This document shows positions 26,864 to 37,628 of a stretch of 64,000 nt of DNA, piece after piece. The notes under the pieces are model-generated. The model did no database searches. It was given only the letters and a program-made list of their open reading frames with translations, and had not been told where the DNA came from. Each line of letters begins with the position of its first letter. The first letter of the stretch is position 1. The position numbers were made by a program, and so were the translations under genes. This DNA is from Cerioporus squamosus. Its lineage: Eukaryota; Basidiomycota; Agaricomycetes; Polyporales; Polyporaceae. The stretch is from the NCBI GenBank assembly GCA_022592435.1, contig JABYQS010000065.1:124001-188000 (forward strand), read 5' to 3'.

Positions 26864-27196
26864 TTCTGTTCTTCCTATTTCTGTTAGCACTCGCAGGTAA
26901 AGTATACGAACTCGCGCTCACAAGAATCCTCAGCTATACCACCCGACCGCGACCGTAGAGGAGGAGGAGGAGAGGACCGTGTTCCGACACGAAGACTCAA
27001 AGAGCAGCAAGCGCCCGTACCGTGTAGAGAAATAGGACCTCAGGCACCGCTGGTAGGCGGGTGACCCCGAGGATCGCGATCACCAAGTTGGGCACGGGCA
27101 GCAGGACATCCTTGTTCAGCTCCCTCTCTTCGCGTTCCCTGCTGCAAATCTAATAACTAGCACACACTCTCGGCAACCATCTCATGCTCTTCTACG
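26864..27196. promoter_or_regulatory. Divergent promoter interval, MRPL34 and CLIP-170-type gene
   Basis: About 330 bases separate the two divergent starts, so both promoters must lie here. No TATA box was recognised. Confidence 0.5.
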
Positions 27197-30100
27197 ATGT
27201 CTGTTACCCCAGGTAAAGGCCGCATGTACGGCATTCCGACCCCAGGCAAGAGCAGCATCCCTACGCCAGGTCTTAGGCCCCGATCTACCTCGTCCGCCGG
27301 CCAGAGGCCCTCCATCGCGAGCCAGGAGGACGAGTATGCGAACAGGGCATTCCAGGACGCGATCCGCGCGAATGACCCCGCGCAGCACCGAGGACCACGC
27401 ACCAGCGACATCTCCATCGCATCCTCCCAACTCTCGCCGTCAAGTTCGACTTCTTCTATGTTCAATGGCGCCCGATCACTCAGTGCTGGCGTACGACCGT
27501 CCTCGTCCGCGTCCTCGTCCTCGGCGGTGAGCGCGGGGAGGACTCCGTCCGCAAAGGCACCGTCTACGCGTCCCCCGAGCAGGACATCCGATGTCTTTGC
27601 GCGGAGCGCGAGTCGCGCGGGACGGGGATTCGACGTGGGCGACAATGTCCGGATCGAGTCGCTTGGCTTCGAAGGTGTCCTCCGGTACCTTGGCGAGATC
27701 GACGGAAAGCCAGGGTTGTGGGCCGGTGTCGAACTCAGTGGCGGGTTCGTCGGCAAGGGCAAGAATAATGGGAGCGTTGCTGGGTGAGTAGTTTGACTTC
27801 AGTTACTAGTGACGAGCAAGAGCAAGCTTGAAAGGGGGCCTCTTTGGCTTGCACTGGGAGGGCATGGACTTCACGCTCCTCAGGCGGGCCCCTTCATGAC
27901 GGCTCAGGCTAAGTTTGGTTGTGGTCCGGCTCAGGATCACCCATCGCGAGAGCCTAGCGAGGCACCGCCATAGTACTGAGCAGCTATGTTGCGGGAAGTC
28001 GTAGCACGGGCGTTCAATAGGCCACAGGGTGATCCTTGGGCCGACACCACCTAGATCGACGCGTCTGACTTTGGGCATACTTTCTTGGTTACCAGCGCCT
28101 ATGAGACACGGTCGGAGGCCATGTCTCGCAGTGTACAGACCGCGCTTCACCCGAGCATATGACGGGCGTCGGTTGCTCCTGCTGCTGTTCAAGCCGTGGT
28201 CGGACGGCTGAACTCAGGTTCAGAGACTTTGGAGGACCCGTCAGGCCATACAGAGCCAGCCCGCGGTCTAGCTTGCCCGGGGCAGCCTGCTGGCTCTGAG
28301 CGGGATTGCATGTCACTAGTACAACTTCCTCCCGTCCCAGGCGTGTCGGTCCAATATGCAGGCCATCATATTAACTGTCTTTCCTTAGCAAACAGTACTT
28401 CACATGTCCACCCAACTGCGGTGTCTTCGTGGCGTCCACGAAATTGTCTGCCCCAACGGTCGGACCCTCGATGTCACGACCATCTTCGGTTGCGTCCGTA
28501 CGTAGCGGGCGGATGACCCCCTCCTTCTCCGCATCCGGTCGGATGACTCCCTCCGCTCTCCCTTCAATTGGCAACGGCCGAAAGACGCCATCGATATCCA
28601 ACGGTAGAGTAACACCTTCAATGTCTAACGGCAGAGTGACGCCGTCTATCAGCAATGGACGAGTAACCCCCGCCGCGTCGACTGGTCGCAAGACACCGAG
28701 TCTGCAGACACCTTCCGCACGCCCCCGACCATCAGCAGCGACACGCAGTCTCGTCACCCCCGCCCGAACCACAAATGTCCCTACTAATATCACGCCCGGC
28801 TCAAGAGCCGCGAAGTACGTCGGGATGACCGCGAAGCAGCTCGCGGGGACAACGCCGGGGAGTCCCAAACGAGCGGCTGGCTCAGCCAGTCCAACAAGAT
28901 TCACTGGGTTCGGCTCTCCCGTGCAACCGCCTCGACAACTATCATCACCCACTCGCAGCGTCCCCGGCTCTCCCTTCAACACGCCTAAACCACTTGGATC
29001 GAGACCAAGCGGAATCGGCATGGGCCTGCCAACCTCCACTACTCCCTCGAAATCACGACCTTCGTTCAGCAATACCCCACGAGCCCGGATACCCAGCGCA
29101 ATTGCCATGCCGCCGCCTCCTTCCCCCTCCAACACGACCCTGTCCAGCCGTTCAGTATCGTTCAATGGTCCACAGACTCCCGTGGATGCACCTGTGTCCG
29201 ATCTGGAGTTGAACAACAAACTCATCTCAGAGCGCATAGCAGCTCTGTCATCTGGCAAGACCCCCTCGAGTCCCCGTCCGGAATCAAGGGTTTCCACTGC
29301 CGACTCTGCGCACGTACTCGAGCTGCAAAGCCAAGTCGAGCGTCTCCAGGTGCGATTGGAGGCGTCCGAGGACGAGAACAAGCGTTTGCAAGCACGGGCG
29401 GATGGGGCAGAGCGTGAAGCGTCTTCGCGCATCGAATCCTTGGTCGCCGAGCGAGATCAGAACGCGGCTCGGGTGACAGAGCTCGAGACCGCCGCGCGGA
29501 CAGCCGAGCGGGCGCTCACCGAACGCACCACCCAGATGGAGGCGCTCCAGCGGGCAGCCGAGCAGGCGAAGAACGAGCTGGAGAAGGTGCGCAGCGAGGG
29601 CGAGACCAAGCTCCGGGACGTCCAGAACAAGCTCGAGGACAAGGAGTCACTCGTGACGCAGCTCAAGGAAGCTCTCGACGAGCGTGCCGGCGAGCAAAGC
29701 AACAGCGATGCGCAGCTCAAGGCGAAGAACGCTGAGATCGCACTGCTCGAGAGTCGCGTCAAGGCGGTGTCCGCGGAGCTTGCAGAAGAGCGGAAGAACC
29801 TCAACGAGCAGATTGACGAGCTCCGGAGAGCGGGCCAGGTGCGTCTCCTCTGTGGATCCTTGTTGATTGTGTCTGAGACAGGCTGTTGCTGTTGCAGGAA
29901 ATGGTCGCGCTGTACGAGGAGCGTCTCAGCGCGGCGGACACGAGACGGTACGAGCTCGAGGATCTCGTCGTGACGCTCGAGGAGCACCTCAAGGCGCAGG
30001 CGCGCCCTGTCTCTCCCGGAACCGTTGCTCGCAAAGCCGCATCCGCCGCGGAGATCGACAACGAGATGCTCCGCGAACAAGTGCAGCACCTGCAGAAGAG

Positions 30101-31920
30101 GATTGCCACGCTCGAGGACGATCTCGAGGACACCCGTGCCACAAACGAGCGCGAAGAGGTTGCAGTGCGAGAGCGCATCAAGCGGTACAAGGAGCGTGAG
30201 GAGACGATCCGCAAGGAGCTTGCTGAGGGCCGGAAGGAGATGGAGCTTGTGCGCAAGTCCGAGGAGAAGGCCCGTCTCCGTGTCGAGGAGCTCGAGGAGG
30301 CCCTGCGGGAGAACACCGTTGCGCTCGAGAACGCGAGAGCGGAGATCGAGACGCTCAGGAGTGACATTGCTGTGAGTGACCTGTTTCCGGTTACTGCTAG
30401 CTGTTGGTGGCTGAGCCGGTCCGCTGTGCGGTGTAGGACCTCGAGGGGCTGGCTGCCGCCGCTAGAACCGCCTCTTCCGACAAGCTCAGTGAACTGGCAC
30501 CGCGGGCGAACAGCGAACGGACTCGGCTCCAGGAGGAGATCGCCGACCTCAAACAGCAACTTGCCCAAGTTAAGGCACACTCTTCTGGCGCTGCCGACGT
30601 GCATGCCCTTGAGGACGAGCTCCACTCGCTCCAGGAGGACAGAGAGACGGTAGGCTGCTGTCAAGCCAAGTCCCTGCGCGTGGCTGATTAGTCGATCGCT
30701 AGCTGCAACAATCGCTCAAGCGTACACAGGCCGAGCTTGCAGACGAGCGCGCAATCGTCGAGGAGCTCCGTGCTCTTGCAAACGAGCGCACATCCGAGCT
30801 GGATACCATTCGCAAGAAGCTCAACCGTGAAGGCTCTGTCAATGGGCATGAGGTCAAGCCGCCCGCGTCCCCGTCCTCAAAGCATGACCTCTCAGTGGCT
30901 CGTGACGAGATCACTGGTCTCAAGTGTGTGCCACTGCTTTGCTTATCTTGTTCCGAGCTCAATCTTTGTGTGTTGCAGGCATATTGTGCAAGAGCTCCAG
31001 AAGGAGAACGACATAGCCTCTAAGCGGTGCAGGGTCCTCGAGTCTGAGAACAAGCTTCTGCTCTCGGAGACCGAGCAACTGCGCGAGGTCGGTATTCCTA
31101 TGCCCTTGAAGTGTACTCGGCTCAACGCATCATGTCATATACAGGAGCTCAAAGTCCTCGAGGAAGACGTTGAGAGAAGCCTTGCGCGCGAGGAAGCTGT
31201 ACTATCGGGCGAGAATCCGCCATCGACACCGTCGACACCTTCGTTGGATGACATCCAGGCGCTGCAGCGCAGTTACAAGGACCTGAAGGCCAAGTACGAG
31301 GTGCGTATTACACGTACCCTGGTTCACAATCCGGTGCTGACCGGCTGGATGTCTGCCAGACCGAGGTAGAGCAACTACGCAAGAAGGTTGCCGATCTCGA
31401 GATGAAAAGCGCACGTCAAGTGCACGATGTACGTGTTTTGATTGTCCGTAGCATCGGGATGACACAGCGCTGACATCGGACTGGCAGCTCAACAAGGAGA
31501 TTGGCGAGCTCGAGTCCCTCATCGAGTCCAAGGTACGCCGCTCTGCCCCTCACTGCGCAGGGACACCATTGACAACCGTTGCAGATCTATCGCGAGGACG
31601 AGCTCGAGCGCGAGATTGAGCGTCTCAAGGACAAGCTTGCGCGCAACCAGAAGAAATCATCGAAGACCGACCTTCCGGAAGACCCTCGACCACCATCTTC
31701 GGCATCCACTCTGTCCTCTACGCTCGGCCAGAGTGGGGAAGAGGTGTGCGAGATCTGCGAGCGGCCAGGCCACGACATCTTTACGTGCGACCTATTGAAG
31801 GAGGATGCCCCGCCCCCCTCGGCGAGGCACCACAACGACGAGTCGGAGCTGATCTGCGAGGACTGCGAGGAGCGTGGGCATACGGCTGCGAACTGCCCGC
31901 ACTCGCTCGATGTCTTCTGA
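27197..31920 (+). CDS. CLIP-170-type CAP-Gly plus-end tracking protein
   Basis: Large multi-exon gene. Exon 1 (27197-27783) has a basic Ser/Pro-rich head, then the CAP-Gly domain (GDNVRIESLGFEGVLRYLGE, GLWAGVELS, GKNNGSVAG). A 605-nt intron (27784-28388) splits the domain, which resumes as KQYFTCPPNCGVFV. Next are seven GR-x-TPS repeats (28505-28699) and a Ser/Pro linker, both basic and suited to microtubule contact. A long coiled coil runs from about 29200 to 31660 over several exons. The C-terminus has two CCHC zinc knuckles, CEICERPGHDIFTC and CEDCEERGHTAANC, directly before the stop. CAP-Gly head, coiled coil and terminal zinc knuckles together define CLIP-170/Bik1/Tip1 proteins, which track growing microtubule ends and bind dynein/dynactin partners. 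Function is from the family; architecture is seen. Coiled-coil introns were placed approximately. Confidence 0.9.
27801..28323. mobile_element. MITE-like non-autonomous DNA element in the CAP-Gly intron
   Basis: The ends are inverted: the left end (27801-27813) and the right end (28312-28323, read in reverse) share TACTAGTGAC, with a further GCAA match two bases inside. The sequence ACTTC flanks both sides (27796-27800 and 28324-28328) and looks like a 5-bp target duplication. Removing the 523-bp element and one ACTTC leaves a 77-nt intron, the normal size here. There is no coding capacity. The TIR core ACTAGT is palindromic, which weakens it somewhat. Confidence 0.6.
28505..28699 (+). repeat. 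Coding repeat, seven GR-x-TPS units
   Basis: Within the CLIP-170-type protein the motif Gly-Arg-(Met/Lys/Val)-Thr-Pro-(Ser/Ala) occurs seven times. Three near-identical units in the middle read SNGRVTP. The units are basic and Ser/Thr-Pro rich, so they may contact microtubules and be phosphorylated; that is inference. Confidence 0.8.
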
Positions 31921-33053
31921 TCACGTCATTCATTGGTTCGCTTCGCTATCTATCCTCATCCCGCCTGCTTTCCTGGTTTCGTTCTTGTTCGTGTCGTGTT
32001 CTACCTAATGGATCCTCTGCACTCGGTCGTCCTTCCGTACATACAGCACAAAAGCCCAAGCAAACTGTAGCCAAGTATCACACTCACACCCATTCATATG
32101 TTCTCTGCACACTGCATCAAGCATTGCTACCCCTTCCTTTCGTGTTCTCGGTCCCTTTATAATAGCCGCATTGTACTTATGTGTGTTCCCCCATTCATTG
32201 ATTCGGTGTCAACACTAGTTCTTGCTCGCAGCACTGCGTTCTATCGTATATACCCCATGCTGTTGTCCCCGGTAAGGGCTCAGGCGTACCTCCACAACCT
32301 AAATGAGAACTACTCCAGTCATGATTTCCTTCTTCTGCTCGCTGCGGTGGTTGTGGTCTGCAAGGTATATATCATTGCGCGCAAAAGTACTACATAGTCA
32401 AGGCAGCACTGTCAGAAGTTTCAAACCGGATGTCATCAATAGCCTGATACGGTAGTAAGTACAGATACAGCAGGTGCCATAGGGTTAGGGTTAGGAGGAC
32501 GAAAGGACAAAAAATAAGTGGCCTGCCCAGCCCGAGGGCCGAAGCAGGACAGGGAAATATTGAGACGGTGCACGAGCCGAAGCCCGTACAAACCGCGAGG
32601 TCCCCCTGAGGACATGGTCGCCGTGCTATGAGAGGCCCCCACGGCCCACGGACCCAGGTACGTGAAGGGGCCCGTGCCATCAAGGTAAGTATGAGTTGTT
32701 CCCATGTCGGCCAACGACTCTTATACTCGGGCGCGTGCGCACGGACCAGGCGCGTTTAGGGCAGGCATTTTCGCGTCTCACGGCACATCTGTCTCGCGTA
32801 TGTGCATGTGCTGAACTGCGATGAACTTACTCAGGATGTCGTCCATGGCATTTCCGCTATTGCAGCCGTGTGGACAAATGGCGCGATTGATGTTCTCTAC
32901 GACAGCTTTGCGTCCGAGTTCCGTGACACCATCTCGGATGTGAGGCTGGCCCCTCAAATACCATGAAGCCAGTGGCTGATTGTCTTGGACTGCTTCCAAC
33001 ACCCCTCTATCTCGTCCGGTCACCTACGAACACCTCCTGCGTTTCTCGGAAAG
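31921..33053. other. Spacer between CLIP-170-type gene and CoA-binding gene
   Basis: About 1.1 kb. The first 400 bases are T/C-rich and fit a 3' UTR. No supported gene was found. The promoter of the CoA-binding gene should lie in the last few hundred bases. Confidence 0.45.
32481..32495 (+). repeat. Short telomere-like interstitial repeat
   Basis: The sequence AGGGTTAGGGTTAGG contains two and a half copies of TTAGGG, the usual basidiomycete telomere unit. It may be chance at this length. Confidence 0.4.
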
Positions 33054-33375
33054 ATGTCTAGTCTCGTCGATGTCCAGAAGAAGTTTCTGTCTTCACCGCA
33101 CTACGCTGTTGTCGGTGCATCGAAGGACCGGTCAAAGTTTGGAACCAAGGTTAATATGCTCCCGCTCGGGTCGCCTGTTCGTTCGCTGATCATGCACGTT
33201 CGTAGGTCCTGAAGTGGTACCAAGCGAGGAACAAGGACGTGACTCCTGTTCATCCGGTACGTCCGAACACGGCGTGAGATACCGCACGCACGCTTCATGG
33301 GCGTACAGAAGGAGGACGAGCTGGAAGGTCTAAAAACCATCCAATCAATCGCCGAGCTCCCTGCTCCGACGGAAA

Positions 33376-33380
33376 CCTCC
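33376..33380. repeat. Target site duplication of the gypsy element, left copy
   Basis: CCTCC directly precedes the left LTR and recurs at 47174-47178 directly after the right LTR. Five bases is the usual length for Ty3/gypsy integration. Confidence 0.85.
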
Positions 33381-33662
33381 TGTGACGGCGGCAACTTCAG
33401 GGGAGGTCGGAGCCGGCACAAGAACGCTCTTGAGCGCGAAGGACAGTTGTACGGTCTGTCGATTGCTGCTAAGAACGCTGGGGGTGTACGTACAGAACAC
33501 AGTCCTTAAGTACTTTTGGGACGAGGTCGGAGGAGACGAACGTCCGAGGCAAAAAGTGAGAACTATCGTAAGCGGGAAACAAGAAAGGCAAGAGGAGAGG
33601 AAAGATGACAAAGAAACAAGCACGTGAGTAAGCCAGACTACGTGAGACGCTCAACACCGTTA
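33381..33662 (-). repeat. 3' LTR (last two bases displaced to 37563-37564)
   Basis: On the plus strand it begins TGTGACGG and reaches CCGTTA before the pogo element. The final CA lies beyond it at 37563-37564, so the LTR totals 284 bases like its partner. No difference from the 46890-47173 copy was seen. Confidence 0.9.
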
Positions 33663-33686
33663 CTATGCCTACACCAGTAATGCAAT
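33663..33686 (+). repeat. Left terminal inverted repeat of the pogo element
   Basis: Starts CTATGCCTACACC. It pairs with 37537-37560 with two mismatches over 24 bases, at the eighth and tenth positions. Confidence 0.9.
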
Positions 33687-34240
33687 CGGCCAAAATCTGC
33701 AACAGTAATGCAATCGGGGGTCTAGCTCCCCGAGTTCTTTAGCACTCACCTTGATTCCTTTTGAGCTGTATACCCCAGTATCTCTTGAACACGCTCGTGA
33801 AGACCGCACGGAAATCCAATGAGCCGTTGTGGAGATATTCAAGTAGGAAGCTCGAGAGTTTCTCGCCCAAAGTGCTGATGGCCCTCGGCTGGCGCGATCT
33901 CTCAACCGATGCTGGCGCTACTTGGCAGGCATGAAGACATACCTTGGACAATGTCTGTCCTCTTTTTCCGAGAGGATCGAGAGTGTGTACAGATGTGTAT
34001 GAGAGAACAGGTCTGCGAGCGTGACAGTCTGCCACTGAGGGCAGTCGGAGCTCGAAATAGACGTTTGCCGATGAGATCCCGATCTCATCGCGCGCGGTCG
34101 CGCGCGACGTCACCGAAGCTCGAACACCTTCGCCTCCTCGTCCTTGCCACCATCCTCGACATCGTTTGCCTCTCTCGCACTTGTCCTCCTTCTCTCCTGG
34201 GTTCTCGTCGCCTCGCTTCATCTCGCTCTTCCTGCTTTCT

Positions 34241-37146
34241 ATGGGCCGCCCGAGCCAGAAGCAAATTCTAGCCGCACAGCAAGAAGAGCGCATTGCCCGC
34301 GCCATCAAGTATCTGCACAGTCTACCTGAGGACAAGCGCGAAGGCCAGATCAAGCCGACCTCGAGGCGCTTCGATGTCGTCTATGACACTCTCCGCCGTC
34401 GCTTCAAAGGCCTCACAAAGCCCCGGAATCTTGCTCACGAGTCCCAGCAGATCCTGACGAGCGCGCAGGAGCGCGCTCTGGTTGACTGGCTCGTCCACCT
34501 CAGCAGCATCGGACGGCCACTCAACAAGCGCACTGTACGCAAGAAGGTCAAGCGCATCTCGGAGCGACAGCGCACGCCCTCGCGCAAATGGCTCACGCGG
34601 TTTCTCGCTCGACACAAGGAGCTGAAGCTCGGGAAGCCGTCTGGACTCGACCCGAAGCGTGCGCAAGCCTTCAATGAGGCGACCGTGGAGCGACACTTCG
34701 ACCTTCTGCGCGAGGTGATGGAGGAGCATAAGATCCCGTGGGAGCATGTGTACAATATGGATGAGAAGGGGATACAGCGGGGGAGGCGTAGCGGGGAGCA
34801 GGAGAAGTACATACTGCATAGATCTGAGCGGCCCACGTACAAACTACGCAGCGCAAATCTCGAGTTAATCACAGTGATCGAGTGCGTGCGTGCGGACGGG
34901 GAGAGCCTCAAGCCTGCGTTCATCTTCCCAGGCAAAGGTTTCCACAAGGAATGGTTTGAGGTCGACCCAGACATCCTGTAAGGCAGCATCTACTTATCTC
35001 GTTTGGGCTCAAAGTTGCTGACGATCACACTCACAGTGTCTGCATGTCACCTAATGGATGGACGGACGACGCACTTTGTGCGGAATGGTTCGAACATTCA
35101 TTCATCCCTCAGGCCACTGCTCAGCGGACATCCGACGCTCCCATCCTGCTCATCTATGACGGTCACGGCTCTCACGCAACGCCACGCCTCGTAGAGCTCG
35201 CCCTGCAACACGGCATTCATCTCTTCTGCCTTCCCCCGCACACTACACACAAGCTACAGCCCCTGGATGTTGGTGTATTTGCCCAACTCTCGGCCGCTTG
35301 GAAGAAGCGCTGCGATGCTATCGTGACAGATACCGACAAAGAGATGCGTAAACAGGATGTTGTCCGCGAGTACATGAGTGTCCGTAATGCGTCTGTCACA
35401 CCATCACTTGTGCAGTCTGCCTTCCGGGCTTGCGGTCTCAACCCCGTCAACCCCGGTGTCTTTGGCCCGGAGGACTATGCGCCAAGTAAGAACACGTCCC
35501 GACACGCCCACCTCCCTCCATCCTACCCCTGCACCCTCGAGTACTCCGATTCTCTCGACTCCACCACCACCCAAGCAGGCAGCGCACCGGGCAACCAGAC
35601 TACAGAGCATGCTGACGCGGACATGCCGCCTCTCGAGACCGTGGGCACTGGTGATGAAGAGGGCGAGAACTTCGACGACATCTTTGAGGATGACGAAGAC
35701 CTCACGTCGGAGGTCGGAGGGGGGAACCTGTCCTCGGACGAAGACTGGCTGTCTGCAACCGACGACGAGGTCCTCGAAGACGATCTCTCAACCCGCTATG
35801 AGCGCACGCGTCCCCCTGTCCTTGTGTTCCGTTCCGACGGCACGATCTTGCCAACTCCTCCCCTCGAGCTTGAAGATCCCGCTGCTTCCTCGACATCACC
35901 ATCACCCACCCATCCCACTTTGACACCGTCGTCAGCTTCTGGAAGCGCACAAAGCCTATCAGAACCCCGCCGCAGGGTGCAAGTCAGGACTCGGACATCT
36001 CTCACGGCGAGTACGTCTGATGTGACCCTGCAGGCTGCTCTCGAGACGGCGCGCTCCACTCACGCGCCCTCCCATGTTCGCCTCGCTGCGTATGAGCGTG
36101 CTGTCCGCGCTCAGATGGCACGCATTCAAGAGCTCACAGAGCAAGTCGAGAGCTCGACAGTGCATGCATGTATGGCAGCGCTCCAGATGGAGGAGCTGCA
36201 ACAGAAGCTTCAACACAAGAATGCGCAGAAGGCGGCAGGCAAGTCTCGCACGCTAGTCACGGACTCACGATGCTTCACGTCTGGTCCCGGACTGGACGCC
36301 TGGAAGGCACAGGAGGCGGAGAGGGTTGCCAAGGAGGCCGACAAACATGCGAAGAAGGTGGCGCGTGAACGCAAGGCTGCAGAGCAAGCAGCCGTGAGGA
36401 GAGACCGGTCCTATGCGTTCACAGGCGGTCTCTCGAAGCAGCTGCTTCCCGACCTGCAAGCCCTGGTTCAAGAGCTCAACATATCCCTCGATCCTTCAAT
36501 CAGAAGGCCGACGAAGGAGATCCTCAAGAAGGCGATCTCACAGTTCTTCGAGGAACACCCGGAACGCCGTGAAGAGGATCGCTATCGGGGTCTCTTCAAG
36601 CAGTCACAGAAGCGACCTGCTCCCAGTTCTGATGAGACCGACGAGAACGAGCCTCCAACACAGCGACGTCGTGTCGACTCACCGGACATCCCCGACTCCC
36701 CAAATCCATTCTCACCGCGAGCGTTCTCCCCGCTTTTCCCGCACTCTCCTCCTCCCATGCACACTCTGCCTCCCCTCGTTACTCCTCCACCTGCGCAACC
36801 CGTGCCCCAACTACTTCCCATTCCGCTTCATGGCTCAGGTATTGCAAATAGCCATGCGGTCTCAACCCCATTGACTGCGGACAGTCCTGCTGCCACCTCT
36901 AGTACTAGTTACCATACACCCAGGTACTATACTCATTCTTATTCCATGTATCATGATTTGGACTCTTCGCGCGTACATACCCCCTCACGTAGTGCTTACC
37001 ATGTCCCAAACTCACTGTACTATACTCCGAGCCCCATGAACCTTCACGACACACAAGGACGTCCTTCGCATTCCGAGTCTCTACGCTACTTCGACTACCA
37101 TGATGATACTAGTAGAGCACCTTATCACCCTTATACTGGTTACTAG
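34241..37146 (+). CDS. Pogo-type DDE transposase
   Basis: Two exons (34241-34977, 35037-37146) with a 59-nt intron give 948 residues. Residues 1-60 form a basic helix-turn-helix-like region, and residues 60-160 resemble the CENP-B/Tc5 HTH that reads terminal repeats (SAQERALVDWLVHLSSIGRP, then RKWLTRFLARHKEL). The DDE_1 catalytic domain follows: YNMDEKGIQRG (first Asp), LLIYDGHGSHAT (second Asp), and PPHTTHKLQPLDVGVF (third Asp). This DDD arrangement is that of pogo/Fot1 enzymes. After about residue 400 comes a long region that is acidic at first, then has a coiled-coil-like Lys/Glu/Ala stretch and a Ser/Pro/Tyr-rich tail, which is longer than the family core. Start chosen at the ATG of MGRPSQKQIL. 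Confidence 0.9.
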
Positions 37147-37536
37147 ACGTCCATAGTTGTTTATTCTTAAATATTCTGTAGCATAGTTTGCTTCACATCT
37201 GTAGATATAGTACATATACTGCTGTAGATAGCCAACGAGCACTTTCACTAGGTGCGCGCGCGCACGGCGCTGCGCACGATGCAATCTCAGATTCCAGGCA
37301 TGCCGCGTCGGAGCTCTAAAATGCCGTCTTAACGCCCGTGACAGAGGCGTGACCCGAGGGCTCGGGCAGTTGCATTACTGTTGCGATTCAGTGTGCCCCC
37401 TCGCCTCACCCTCCATCTCATTCTCTTGCCCCGAAAAAATCTGGCGGAGGTGCCCAAGACGGCTTGGAACACACTACTAAAGATCCGACAGCAATCGACT
37501 AAGGGAGGGAGGAGATAGTCAAGTAACAAGCCCAGA

Positions 37537-37560
37537 ATTGCATTACTGGTGAACGCATAG
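37537..37560 (-). repeat. Right terminal inverted repeat of the pogo element
   Basis: Reads ATTGCATTACTGG and ends ACGCATAG on the plus strand, then TA. Confidence 0.9.
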
Positions 37561-37564
37561 TACA

Positions 37565-37578
37565 TCCGCCCTCCCGTT
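37565..37578 (-). other. Probable polypurine tract of the gypsy element
   Basis: On the element strand the sequence just inside the 3' LTR reads AACGGGAGGGCGGA, 12 purines of 14, ending exactly at the LTR. This is the expected place for the plus-strand primer. It only becomes adjacent to the LTR when the pogo insertion is recognised. Confidence 0.65.
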
Positions 37579-37628
37579 GCGACCAAGTCGCGTTTTAACC
37601 ACACTACGACGCGACGCAAGTCCAACGC

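Larger units (their letters stand above)
33663..37560 (+). mobile_element. Pogo-type (Tc1/mariner superfamily) DNA transposon
   Basis: 3,898-bp element bounded by inverted ends and a TA duplication (33661-33662 and 37561-37562). The left end (33663-33686) and reverse-complemented right end agree except for two bases and share CACCAGTAATGCAAT. Each end also has a second, inner copy of CAGTAATGCAA-like sequence (about 33703 left, about 37372 right), probable transposase binding sites. It carries an intact two-exon transposase gene, so it may be autonomous. It interrupts the 3' LTR two bases from its inner edge, so it arrived after the retroelement. Confidence 0.92.

Noticed and set aside
28371..29432. 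353-codon open frame on the minus strand
   Set aside because: Antisense to the GR-x-TPS and Ser/Pro region of the CLIP-170-type gene; its repeats mirror the sense repeats.
33382..33627. Identical 81-codon frames at 33382-33627 and 46891-47136
   Set aside because: They are the two LTRs of the gypsy element read through, not duplicated genes.
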